Source: Prevotellaceae bacterium (GTDB lineage: Bacteria > Bacteroidota > Bacteroidia > Bacteroidales > Paludibacteraceae). From it: a stretch of DNA of 13,057 bases. Shown in pieces: positions 7,433 to 13,057 of this stretch. The position numbers and the translations under genes are program-made. Each line of letters opens with the position of its first letter. Within the stretch, counting starts at the first letter, position 1. The notes beneath the pieces are model-generated. The model did not search any database. It saw nothing but the letters and a program-made list of their open reading frames with translations, and was not told the DNA's origin. Location: the NCBI GenBank assembly GCA_031270565.1, contig JAISXJ010000079.1:1-13057 (forward strand), in the 5' to 3' direction.

Positions 7433-7444
7433 AGTGTGTCGGAC

Positions 7445-7990
7445 TTACTTGCTGTGTATCGGTTTGAAGAACGAAAAGTGCACATTCCCATATTTTCGTT
7501 CTTCCACAAAGCAGGGATGCTTGACAAAGGAATTGGCGGCGCCATGTTCAAGCACACATACGCCACTCTCGGAAAGCAGTTGGCGGTTAATAATGGCGTC
7601 CGGCAGAGCGGCAATGTTATCCAGCTGATAGGGCGGGTCGGCAAACACCACATCATAGGTGGCGGTGCAATGCTCGATATAGCGAAACACATCGGCTCGA
7701 AGCACACGCATCTGATTGATGTTCAATTTGTGGATAATCTTTTTTATGAACGCAATATGCCGTTCACTCATTTCAACAGCCGTTACTTCAACAGCGCCAC
7801 GCGAGGCAAATTCGTAGCTGATACTTCCCGTTCCGGAGAATAAATCAAGCACACGCAATCCCTCAAAGTCAACGTAATGCGTCAAAACATTGAAAAGACT
7901 CTCTTTGGCAAAATCGGTGGTTGGACGCGCCGTAATGGTTGTCGGCGGCTCAAACCGCATTGCTTTATATTTTCCGCTGATGATACGCAT
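7445..7990 (-). CDS. rsmD: 16S rRNA (guanine(966)-N(2))-methyltransferase RsmD
   Basis: This 181-residue protein methylates N2 of G966 in 16S rRNA using S-adenosylmethionine during 30S assembly. Motifs: an N-terminal RIISGKYK segment (2-9), RPTTDFAKESLFNVL (22-36), SAM-binding motif I DLFSGTG (49-55), and the catalytic D/N-PPY motif as DPPY at 118-121. Length is normal for the family. The start ATG is at 7988-7990. A candidate promoter lies about 50 bases upstream, and the flippase gene begins 12 bases after its stop. It is a housekeeping gene at the head of a glycan-export block. Confidence 0.95.
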   Translation of the reverse strand: MRIISGKYKAMRFEPPTTITARPTTDFAKESLFNVLTHYVDFEGLRVLDLFSGTGSISYEFASRGAVEVTAVEMSERHIAFIKKIIHKLNINQMRVLRADVFRYIEHCTATYDVVFADPPYQLDNIAALPDAIINRQLLSESGVCVLEHGAANSFVKHPCFVEERKYGNVHFSFFKPIHSK

Positions 7991-8036
7991 ACTGTCGTCG
8001 TAGTTGATTCTAAAATGTCATAAAAACGGTGTGCCG

Positions 8037-8044
8037 CAAAGTTA
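8037..8044 (-). promoter_or_regulatory. Candidate -7 element of rsmD promoter
   Basis: On the minus strand this reads TAACTTTG, a full match to TAnnTTTG, placing a start site about 40 bases before the rsmD ATG. The -33 element is not obvious. Just upstream is an ATAACTAAAA stretch that also precedes the -7 element at 12845. Confidence 0.5.
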
Positions 8045-8109
8045 CGCCTTTTTTAGTTATCAGTTGTCGGTAGAGAGCGGCACGGAATAATGCAACGTGC
8101 GCGAAAAAT

Positions 8110-8151
8110 ATTATTACGTCTGTAATAATTAATTCTCACATTTGTAATAAT
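8110..8151. promoter_or_regulatory. Hairpin plus third half-site, possible operator
   Basis: ATTATTAC (8110-8117) and GTAATAAT (8122-8129) form a perfect 8-base inverted repeat around GTCT. The half-site recurs as GTAATAAT at 8144-8151, in the longer shared word TGTAATAATT. This cluster ends about 16 bases before the -33 element of the + strand promoter, where a regulator could bind. No protein is assigned. Confidence 0.4.
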
Positions 8152-8166
8152 TGAACGGAATAAAAG

Positions 8167-8198
8167 ATTGTACAATTCAATATTATATCGTATCTTTG
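8167..8198 (+). promoter_or_regulatory. Bacteroidota-type promoter, ATTG-N20-TATCTTTG
   Basis: The -7 element TATCTTTG (8191-8198) fully matches TAnnTTTG, and ATTG at 8167-8170 is a one-mismatch -33 TTTG at a spacing of 20 bases. Transcription would start near 8203-8206 and run through a leader of about 175 bases to the T9SS cargo gene at 8379, since no better promoter is seen nearer that gene. Confidence 0.65.
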
Positions 8199-8234
8199 TC
8201 CCGTTATTGTTCACAGTTAAAATCAATACAAAAA
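8191..8234 (+). repeat. Copy A of a repeated promoter-leader sequence
   Basis: From the -7 element to just before an ATG this stretch matches 12845-12887 at about 38 of 42 aligned positions with one single-base gap. The blocks TCCCGTT, TTGTTCACA and TAAAATCAATACAAA are exact. In both copies an ATG follows within 0-4 bases. Confidence 0.75.
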
Positions 8235-8235
8235 G

Positions 8236-8316
8236 ATGTTTTACGTTTGGGATTCCATTGCAGAAACAACGTACGACATAAGCCAAATAACAGAAGATTG
8301 CGGGAAAAATAAATAA
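8236..8316 (+). CDS. Possible 26-residue leader ORF
   Basis: An ATG at 8236 directly follows the repeated leader and opens 26 codons (MFYVWDSIAETTYDISQI...), ending in TAA at 8314-8316. In the other leader copy the ATG at the same place starts a real glycosyltransferase. The peptide has no recognised family, signal or membrane segment. It could be a regulatory leader peptide for the T9SS cargo gene 62 bases downstream, the stump of a lost gene, or chance. Confidence 0.3.
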   Translation: MFYVWDSIAETTYDISQITEDCGKNK

Positions 8317-8378
8317 TGGCAATTTGAATTGCACTCTATAATTATGTCTTTAAATTTATTCATTTAAAAAATTGTATT

Positions 8379-9245
8379 ATGAAAAAAATGACTTTTGTTT
8401 TAGCCGTTATTTCGGCTATGTTGTTTACAAATGCAAATGCGCAGATTGTAAAATGGGACTTTTCCAGTTGCCCATGTGGGCCAGGTAATTTCGGCGCAAG
8501 TTCGTATGCGCCTTCGTCGAGCGATCTTAACCTGACCGTTGGCGACTTAACACGTCATTGGACAACAGGTGATGGCAATGGCGCAGGGTCTGGCTGGGGC
8601 GGTAATAATTTCACAACAGCAACAACTTTTGCGGCGGCTGTGGATGCAAGCCAGTTTGTTACCTTTACCTTAACTGCCAACAGCGGCTATGCGCTTTCCT
8701 TAGATTCAATAGGCGCCCACAACATTCGCCGTTCGACAACAGGAACCACAACCGGTCAATGGCAATACGCTGTGGGCGATGGAGATTTCACAAACATTGG
8801 CGCTGAAATTACTTGGGGCGCAACCGTCTCTGCGGGTAACCCGCAGGGAGAAATTGACTTGTCGTCAATTAGCGCTCTTCAAGATGTCGCAGCAGGAACA
8901 ACTGTAACTGTTCGCCTTGTAGTATGGGGCGCAACAGCCCCAGGTGGAACTTTTTATTTCAACGACCGCACTGATGCAGGACAGCTCGGACTGAAAGTTT
9001 ATGGCTCGGTAGCGCGCGCATTGCAGGTTAATGCAACCGAAACTTTGCCTGTTGCAATTTATGTAGCTGACGGACGTTTGCAGATAGCCAATGCCCACGC
9101 CGGCAATGTGGAGATTTTTAATGCCATCGGAGCAAAAGTGAAGAGCGCTATCGTTGAAAATGGCAGCGTAAACATTAGCGATTTGGCAAAGGGCATCTAC
9201 ATTGTTCGTCTGGGCAATCAGTCGGAGCGGTTTGTTATCCGGTAG
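8379..9245 (+). CDS. Secreted protein with type IX secretion C-terminal sorting domain
   Basis: This 288-residue protein has a signal peptide (1-21, cleavage after ANA) and a C-terminal type-A T9SS sorting domain (about 219-288) with the usual blocks: LQIANAHAGNVEIFNAIGAK, VNISDLAKGIYIVRL and the basic end SERFVIR. After export by T9SS this tail is normally removed and the cargo is attached to surface lipopolysaccharide or released. The middle (about 23-210) is Gly/Thr/Ser-rich and predicted to be beta-sandwich. It contains FVTFTLTANSGYALSLDSIG, a QWQYAVGDGDFTNIG segment and an IDLSSISALQDVAAGTTVTVRLVVWG block. This pattern recurs in Bacteroidota secreted proteins and may be a carbohydrate-binding or adhesion fold. 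Its function is unknown and no catalytic motif is seen. Two cysteines lie close together (CPCG, about 31-34). It is monocistronic, with its own promoter and terminator. Confidence 0.85.
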   Translation: MKKMTFVLAVISAMLFTNANAQIVKWDFSSCPCGPGNFGASSYAPSSSDLNLTVGDLTRHWTTGDGNGAGSGWGGNNFTTATTFAAAVDASQFVTFTLTANSGYALSLDSIGAHNIRRSTTGTTTGQWQYAVGDGDFTNIGAEITWGATVSAGNPQGEIDLSSISALQDVAAGTTVTVRLVVWGATAPGGTFYFNDRTDAGQLGLKVYGSVARALQVNATETLPVAIYVADGRLQIANAHAGNVEIFNAIGAKVKSAIVENGSVNISDLAKGIYIVRLGNQSERFVIR

Positions 9246-9257
9246 ATTTTTCCTTTA

Positions 9258-9274
9258 AACGCCATTTGGGCGTT
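9258..9274 (+). other. Short hairpin after the T9SS cargo gene
   Basis: AACGCC (9258-9263) pairs with GGCGTT (9269-9274) around ATTTG, 12 bases after the stop codon. It has no T run and lies just before the real terminator, where it may protect the mRNA end. Confidence 0.45.
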
Positions 9275-9279
9275 ATGAC

Positions 9280-9322
9280 ATCAGAGAGTTGTTGGCGTGT
9301 CCTTCAATTCTCTGATTTTTTT
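9280..9322 (+). terminator. Intrinsic terminator of the T9SS cargo gene
   Basis: ATCAGAGAGTTG (9280-9291) pairs with CAATTCTCTGAT (9305-9316) over 12 positions with one G-T wobble, around a 13-base loop, and a seven-T run follows (9316-9322). It ends 10 bases before the stop of the convergent RelA/SpoT gene. The minus-strand reading lacks a T run, so it acts mainly in the + direction. Confidence 0.85.
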
Positions 9323-9331
9323 GTCAACTCC

Positions 9332-11554
9332 TCAGTCAACGCGCTTCACGGATTTAATGTCTTTAATCTTGAGCAGATTGGACAACAGGACATTCACATC
9401 TTCCGTACTGAACGTGTACAGGGCAAATGATCCTTCAAAAATGCCGTCGTGTGCGCCAAAGTTGATGCTGCGGATGTTAATGTTGAAATCGTCGGTGATG
9501 ACCTTGACAATTTTCTTGAGCAGTCCCATGTGGTCGATTCCGGTGATGGCAATTGTTACCAGATGAGAAAGTTTTTTCTGCGTTTCCCATTCAATAATGA
9601 TAATTCTGTTTCCGAAATTAGCTTTCAGACGTTGCGCTTCCGGACAAAGGGACTTGTGGATGATAACCGTTTTGTCGTCGTCGATGTATCCAATAACAGG
9701 GTCTCCAGGAATGGGCAGACAACAGTCTGCAATGGCGTAATGTGAAGAACTTAGCTTGGTGTCGTCGAGATGCAGCGCTTCGTTTTTCCCGACAGCAGGC
9801 TGCTCTGCCGTTTTATTCTTGTCCCGAACAACAATCAGTTGCCAAACCTGAGACCATCTGTTTTTCTTCTTAAAAATATCTTTTTCTATGGAATCGGTGC
9901 CTACGCTGCCTTTGCCGAGCGCCGTATAAAGTTCGGTAGCAGATGTAAACCCGTAGTGAGCGATGACTTTTTGCAGCGACTGACCATTGAGCGGGATTTG
10001 ATTTTTAGCAAGTAATGCCTCCAAAATGCGCCGTCCCTTGTTCTGCACAATTTTAATCTCCTCCTTAAAGAAAGAGCGGAGTTGGGCACGCGCCTTTTGT
10101 GTGATAGCAATATCAAGCCATTCCGGTTGCGGCGCCTGACTTTTTGACGTCAGAATCTCTACCTGCTCGCCGCTGTGCAATTCATAGGAGAGCGGCACCA
10201 GCTTGTGGTCAACTTTGGCGCCAATGCAGTGGTAGCCAATATCGGAATGAAGCAGAAAAGCGAAATCAAGAGCGGTGGATTTGACGGGTATCTTTCTTAT
10301 GTCGCCTTTGGGCGTGAAAACGAAGATTTCGGTGGTGTACAGATTCAGTTTGAACTCGTTCATAAGTTCCACAGCGTTTGAATGGTCTGAGGCGTCCAGC
10401 ATTTTTTTGACCGATTTAAACCACTGGTCAAAAATGGATTCCTCCTTTATGCCGGTTTTATATTTCCAATGGGCAGCCAGACCGTGTTCTGCGATTTCAT
10501 TCATACGGGCGGAACGAATCTGCACCTCTATCCAATGCCCCTGCGGTCCCATAACGGTTACGTGAAGCGCTTCATAACCGTTGGCTTTGGGATTATTGAG
10601 CCAGTTTCTTGTGCGGGCGGGATGCTCATAGTAGATGTTGGTTATTACGCTGTACACGACCCAGCAGTTGGCTTTTTCATCTTCATACTCGTGAGGGGAA
10701 ATCACTATTCTGACGGCAAGAATATCATATATCTCATCAAACTTAACGCCCTTTATCTGTTCTTTTTTATAGATGGAATAGGGCGTTTTTATGCGCCTTG
10801 TAATGGAATACCGATACTTGTAGGAATCTAATTTTTCCTGAATGGGGCGAATAAACTCCTCATAAGTCTGTTCCAGACGGGGGCGTATCTTATCTACCTT
10901 TGTTTTTATTTCTCTGTATGTGTCGGGTTGCTGATATTGAAAACAGAGGTCTTCGAGTTCGGTTTTAATCTGAAAAAAGCCCAGACGTTGGGCTAATGGT
11001 GCATAAATAAAAAGCGTTTCTCCGGCAATTTTCTGTTGTTTGGCAGCGGACATGGAGCCTAAGGTGCGCATATTATGCAGCCTGTCTGCCATTTTTATCA
11101 AAATCACTCGAACATCCTTAGGAATGGTCAGAATGAGTTTGAGAAAATTCTCGGCTTGCAACGATGCCTTTTCGGCAAAGATGCCGCCGGAAAGTTTGGT
11201 TAATCCCTCAACGATTGTTGCCACCCGTTCTCCAAAGAGTTCCCGAATATCTTCTTTCGTGTAGTCGGTGTCTTCCACCACATCGTGCAGCAATGCCGCG
11301 CAGATGGAAGTTGACCCAAGTCCAATCTCCTTGACAACAATATTTGCCACCGCCAACGGATGCATAATATACGGCTCGCCCGAATGACGGCGAGTACCTT
11401 CGTGCGCTTTTCGGGCAAATTCAAATGCTCTGGTAATAATCTCCACGCGCTGTGTATGGTTGGTGGCGGCGTAGTTTGTGAGCACCTCCTGAAAAGCGGC
11501 GTCAATGAGTTGGTTATCCTCTTCTTTTATCGAAAACGGGTGATTGGTATTCAT
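9332..11554 (-). CDS. Long RelA/SpoT homologue, (p)ppGpp synthetase/hydrolase
   Basis: This 740-residue protein makes and breaks down (p)ppGpp, the stringent-response alarmone. The hydrolase HD domain (about 40-200) appears intact: His65 (PYIMHPL), His90-Asp91 with the following VVEDT, and Asp157 in MADRLHNMRT. The synthetase domain (about 245-365) keeps YSIYKK (259-264), FDEIYDILAVR with Asp277, NGYEALHVTV (325-334) and IEVQIR with Glu343. A TGS domain follows (about 408-470), then a helical region, a zinc-finger-like or intermediate part containing ADCCLPIPGD, and a C-terminal ACT domain (about 662-740). All catalytic positions I can place are present, so a bifunctional Rel-type enzyme is likely, though which activity dominates cannot be judged. 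It starts 17 bases after the M23 peptidase stop and is probably co-transcribed with it. Confidence 0.95.
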   Translation of the reverse strand: MNTNHPFSIKEEDNQLIDAAFQEVLTNYAATNHTQRVEIITRAFEFARKAHEGTRRHSGEPYIMHPLAVANIVVKEIGLGSTSICAALLHDVVEDTDYTKEDIRELFGERVATIVEGLTKLSGGIFAEKASLQAENFLKLILTIPKDVRVILIKMADRLHNMRTLGSMSAAKQQKIAGETLFIYAPLAQRLGFFQIKTELEDLCFQYQQPDTYREIKTKVDKIRPRLEQTYEEFIRPIQEKLDSYKYRYSITRRIKTPYSIYKKEQIKGVKFDEIYDILAVRIVISPHEYEDEKANCWVVYSVITNIYYEHPARTRNWLNNPKANGYEALHVTVMGPQGHWIEVQIRSARMNEIAEHGLAAHWKYKTGIKEESIFDQWFKSVKKMLDASDHSNAVELMNEFKLNLYTTEIFVFTPKGDIRKIPVKSTALDFAFLLHSDIGYHCIGAKVDHKLVPLSYELHSGEQVEILTSKSQAPQPEWLDIAITQKARAQLRSFFKEEIKIVQNKGRRILEALLAKNQIPLNGQSLQKVIAHYGFTSATELYTALGKGSVGTDSIEKDIFKKKNRWSQVWQLIVVRDKNKTAEQPAVGKNEALHLDDTKLSSSHYAIADCCLPIPGDPVIGYIDDDKTVIIHKSLCPEAQRLKANFGNRIIIIEWETQKKLSHLVTIAITGIDHMGLLKKIVKVITDDFNINIRSINFGAHDGIFEGSFALYTFSTEDVNVLLSNLLKIKDIKSVKRVD

Positions 11555-11571
11555 GATTAAGGTGAGACGTG

Positions 11572-12543
11572 TTAATCTAATATTTGTCCGGAATTTTGCG
11601 AGAGCTGTACCATTCTGTCGTAGTCCTCGGGCGAGAGGTCGAGGTAGTAGTAGTTTTGCGGATTTTGTGCAACGCCCTTAAAATGTACTTCATAATGCAG
11701 ATGCGGTCCCGTTGCCTTACCGCTTATGCCGACCAGCCCGATGACTTCTCCCCGTGTAACCTTTTGTCCCACCCGAACTTTTATGGCGCTGAGATGGGCA
11801 TAATAGGTTATATAGTGAAATCCGTGGTCAATTTTTACAAGGTTGCCATATCCCGATTCTCTGCCGGCAAAAGAGACCACTCCGTTACCGGTGGCATAAA
11901 TATCGGTGCCGATGGGAGCGGTGAAATCCATACCGTAATGCATTCTGGAAACATGATAAACGGGGTCAATACGCATACCGTAACCCGATGCAACACGACT
12001 GAGGTCTTTATTGAGAATAGGTTGAATGGCAGGAATGTTTTGTAAACGCTCTTCATTGGTTTTGGCAAGTTCCACCAGTTCATTATATGATTTGGACTGT
12101 ATGTATATCTGTTTTGCCAGCTCATCGGTTTTTTGAGAAGTCGTAATCAACAGTTTGGAATTGCTCATGCCGGAGAGATCGTTGTAGCGCTGCGAATTGC
12201 TGAACCCGCCTGAACGAACATTGAGCGGAATAGGGTCTGCCTGAAATATAACCCGATAGAGATTGTCATCACGTTGCTGCAAATCGGAAATCACTGCCTG
12301 TAACTGCTCTACGCGCTCATTGAGCAATTCGTACTGACTTTTCATAACGGCATTTTCCTGTTTGAGCATCTTCTCCTGCGGCGAGTCAATCCAGAGGGAG
12401 AAGGCGACAAACGCAACCGCTCCAAAGCAAAGTCCGGACAGAATCTGGATGCCAATTCTCTGCATAACATGCCGAAAAGTAATCTCTACGCGTTCAAAAG
12501 TGAGAGTATCGGGATTGTAATGAAATTTCGCCTTACGTGCCAT
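11572..12543 (-). CDS. M23-family (LytM-like) murein endopeptidase, membrane-anchored
   Basis: This 323-residue protein has an N-terminal cytoplasmic stretch, one membrane helix (about 33-51), a coiled coil (about 55-95), a linker, and a C-terminal M23 peptidase domain (about 185-290). The zinc-binding and catalytic set is complete: His202 and Asp206 (HYGMD), His250 (YAHLS), and His281/His283 (HLHYEV). M23 enzymes cut peptide cross-links in peptidoglycan and act in growth, division or daughter-cell separation. The intact site indicates an active enzyme rather than an EnvC/NlpD-type activator. The peptidase part lies in the periplasm. The start ATG at 12541-12543 sits about 26 bases downstream of an outward-facing -7 element at the end of an inverted repeat. 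RelA/SpoT follows after 17 bases. Confidence 0.93.
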   Translation of the reverse strand: MARKAKFHYNPDTLTFERVEITFRHVMQRIGIQILSGLCFGAVAFVAFSLWIDSPQEKMLKQENAVMKSQYELLNERVEQLQAVISDLQQRDDNLYRVIFQADPIPLNVRSGGFSNSQRYNDLSGMSNSKLLITTSQKTDELAKQIYIQSKSYNELVELAKTNEERLQNIPAIQPILNKDLSRVASGYGMRIDPVYHVSRMHYGMDFTAPIGTDIYATGNGVVSFAGRESGYGNLVKIDHGFHYITYYAHLSAIKVRVGQKVTRGEVIGLVGISGKATGPHLHYEVHFKGVAQNPQNYYYLDLSPEDYDRMVQLSQNSGQILD

Positions 12544-12568
12544 ACGGGTAATTAAAGAAAAAGTGAGA

Positions 12569-12576
12569 CAAAGGTA
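12569..12576 (-). promoter_or_regulatory. Candidate -7 element of the M23-RelA/SpoT operon
   Basis: On the minus strand this reads TACCTTTG, at the outer edge of the left inverted-repeat arm, 25 bases before the M23 start codon. The resulting 5' leader would be only about 20 bases. A -33 TTTG is not evident. Confidence 0.5.
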
Positions 12577-12620
12577 ATACTTTTTTTAGTTAGTAGTTAT
12601 TAGAGTGTAGTTATTAGTGA

Positions 12621-12685
12621 AGAATGAAAGAATGAATAACGAAGTAATGAAGAAATTAAGAACTGAAGAAATGAATAATGAAAAA
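12621..12685. repeat. Degenerate 7-8-base tandem repeat, GAATGAA-like
   Basis: About eight imperfect units (AGAATGAA, AGAATGAA, TAACGAA, GTAATGAA, GAAATTAA, GAACTGAA, GAAATGAA, TAATGAA) run head to tail. Low-complexity repeats of this sort occur between genes in Bacteroidota. It directly adjoins the left inverted-repeat arm. Confidence 0.6.
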
Positions 12686-12729
12686 TACTATTCCGCAGAG
12701 ACAAATTTCTGTGTAACTCTGTGAAACCT

Positions 12730-12743
12730 CCCGCTTTGGCGGG
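12730..12743. other. CCCGC-TTTG-GCGGG hairpin
   Basis: A perfect 5-base GC stem with a 4-base loop inside the inverted-repeat element. There is no T run on either side, so it is not a good terminator. Confidence 0.5.
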
Positions 12744-12756
12744 ACAAGTCCTGTGC

Positions 12757-12787
12757 TTCTCTGTGAAAACAGAGAACTCACAGAGAA
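12757..12787. other. Two mutually exclusive hairpins sharing one arm
   Basis: TTCTCTGT (12757-12764) can pair with ACAGAGAA (12769-12776) around a GAAA loop. The longer TTCTCTGTG (12757-12765) can instead pair with CACAGAGAA (12779-12787) around a 13-base loop. Both pairings are perfect and cannot form together. Confidence 0.5.
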
Positions 12788-12844
12788 ATAAAAGCACGCA
12801 AAAATATTTTTCACTAAAAATTACACTCTAATAACTAAAAGTAT

Positions 12845-12852
12845 TACCTTTG
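12845..12852 (+). promoter_or_regulatory. -7 element of the glycosyltransferase promoter
   Basis: TACCTTTG matches TAnnTTTG and forms the outer end of the right inverted-repeat arm. The ATG at 12888 follows after 35 bases. The -33 region is poor (TTAC at 12821-12824 at the expected spacing). Confidence 0.6.
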
Positions 12853-12887
12853 CTCCCGTTGTTGTTCACATCTAAAATCAATACAAA
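12845..12887 (+). repeat. Copy B of the repeated promoter-leader sequence
   Basis: This is the partner of 8191-8234, identical at about 38 of 42 aligned positions. It ends in TAAAATCAATACAAA immediately before the start codon of the glycosyltransferase. Its first 8 bases also belong to the right inverted-repeat arm, but the rest lies outside the inverted repeat. Confidence 0.75.
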
Positions 12888-13057
12888 ATGATTTCTATTA
12901 TTATCTGTTCTCCAAAGCGAACATTACCATCTAAATTGTTAGATAATATCAAGACAACAATAGGTATTGAATATGAGTTAATTCATATTTATAACGAAAA
13001 CAACAGATTCTCCATTTTTGAAGCCTATAACATCGGTTTTAACAAAGCCAAATTTCC
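12888..13057 (+). CDS. Glycosyltransferase-like protein (family 2 type), 3' truncated by window edge
   Basis: From the ATG at 12888 the frame stays open to the window end, 56 codons. The start MISIIICSPKR is the first beta strand of a GT-A fold. It is followed by LLDNIKTTIGIEYELIHIYNE and FSIFEAYNIGFNKAK, a pattern seen in Bacteroidota family 2-like glycosyltransferases, in which the next conserved element (an acidic DxD-type motif) would lie outside the window. It would transfer a sugar from a nucleotide donor to a surface glycan or lipid carrier, but donor and acceptor cannot be told. Its promoter and leader are copy B of the repeated module. Confidence 0.75.
   Translation, partial: MISIIICSPKRTLPSKLLDNIKTTIGIEYELIHIYNENNRFSIFEAYNIGFNKAKF

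Larger units (their letters stand above)
7991..8378. other. 388-base intergenic regulatory region between rsmD and the T9SS cargo gene
   Basis: The region separates two divergent genes. It contains a minus-strand -7 element towards rsmD (8037-8044), an A+T-rich hairpin with a third half-site (8110-8151), a good plus-strand promoter (8167-8198), the repeated leader (8191-8234) and a possible 26-codon ORF (8236-8316). No longer coding sequence is convincing on either strand. Confidence 0.7.
12569..12852. repeat. Inverted-repeat element with outward promoter elements
   Basis: The left arm (12569-12621) and right arm (12810-12852) are reverse complements at 41 of 43 positions once a 10-base insertion in the left arm (12585-12594) is allowed for. 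The outer 16 bases, CAAAGGTAATACTTTT, are exact, and 25 of 27 inner bases match (AGTTATTAGAGTGTA then TTAGTGAA). The arms enclose 188 bases without a gene. Each outer end is a TAnnTTTG -7 element pointing outward. No target-site duplication is evident just outside the arms. Confidence 0.8.
12544..12887. other. 344-base gene-free promoter and repeat island between M23 and glycosyltransferase genes
   Basis: This gap between divergent genes holds a 284-base inverted-repeat structure with promoter elements at both ends, a purine-rich degenerate repeat, several hairpins and the second leader copy. A 65-codon minus-strand ORF at 12600-12797 is made entirely of these repeats and is not believed to be a gene. 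Confidence 0.75.

Noticed and set aside
7357..7707. 116-codon minus-strand ORF overlapping rsmD and the flippase start
   Set aside because: It is a shifted frame over two well-supported genes (RsmD with its DPPY motif and the flippase).
8053..8334. 93-codon minus-strand ORF in the rsmD/T9SS gap
   Set aside because: It runs antisense through a good promoter, a hairpin and the repeated leader, and its composition follows A+T-rich intergenic DNA; no motif seen.
9449..9745. Plus-strand ORFs of about 70-120 codons within 9297-11560
   Set aside because: All are antisense to the RelA/SpoT gene, whose domains are intact over the full length.
12621..12790. CRISPR array or tandem spacer-repeat structure
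   Set aside because: Units are 7-8 bases, imperfect and contiguous, with no constant repeat or unique spacers.
12600..12797. 65-codon minus-strand ORF inside the promoter island
   Set aside because: It is built from the inverted-repeat arm, the GAATGAA-type tandem repeat and hairpins, has no family resemblance, and starts inside a repeat; judged a by-product of repeats.
12569..12852. Classical on/off invertible promoter
   Set aside because: In the known switches a single promoter lies between the repeats; here each arm carries an outward -7 element, so inversion would leave a promoter on both sides. No recombinase gene is nearby. Kept only as one option in the finding.

Overview
The window looks like a chromosomal segment from a member of the Bacteroidota, most likely order Bacteroidales. 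Four things support this: a secreted protein with a type IX secretion (T9SS) C-terminal sorting domain, a fragment of a FISUMP-type surface protein ('Fibrobacter succinogenes major domain'), Bacteroidota-style promoter elements (TAnnTTTG at -7) upstream of several genes, and an anti-sigma-like/Spy-like pair of the kind found in this order. No rRNA, tRNA, CRISPR array, transposase or phage gene was seen.

Left edge (1-1304): the 3' part of a FISUMP-domain surface protein on the + strand, ending at a strong intrinsic terminator shared with a convergent gene. From 7990 down to 1305 every gene is on the minus strand, in transcription order: rsmD (16S rRNA methyltransferase), a Wzx-type flippase, a Wzz-like chain-length protein, gmd and fcl (the two steps from GDP-mannose to GDP-L-fucose), then a small membrane anti-sigma-like protein and a secreted Spy/CpxP-like protein. 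Between gmd and fcl lies a collapsed remnant of a DUF1016 (YhcG-type) nuclease gene next to an intergenic palindrome. The flippase, Wzz, gmd and fcl together suggest supply, export and length control for a fucose-containing surface glycan, but no glycosyltransferase or polymerase is in this block.

Middle (7991-9331): a 388-base regulatory region with a good promoter, a perfect hairpin and a possible 26-codon ORF, followed by the T9SS cargo protein on the + strand and its terminator. Right part (9332-12543): on the minus strand, an M23 metallopeptidase directly followed by a long RelA/SpoT (p)ppGpp synthetase/hydrolase, probably one operon.

Right edge (12544-13057): a 284-base inverted-repeat structure whose two ends each carry an outward-facing TACCTTTG promoter element, one towards the M23 gene and one towards a glycosyltransferase that runs off the window. 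The 5' leader of that glycosyltransferase is almost identical over about 42 bases to the leader at 8191-8234. This repeated promoter-leader module and the inverted-repeat promoter island are the least ordinary structures here. The protein-coding genes belong to known families, and I found no clear evidence of an undescribed multi-gene system.
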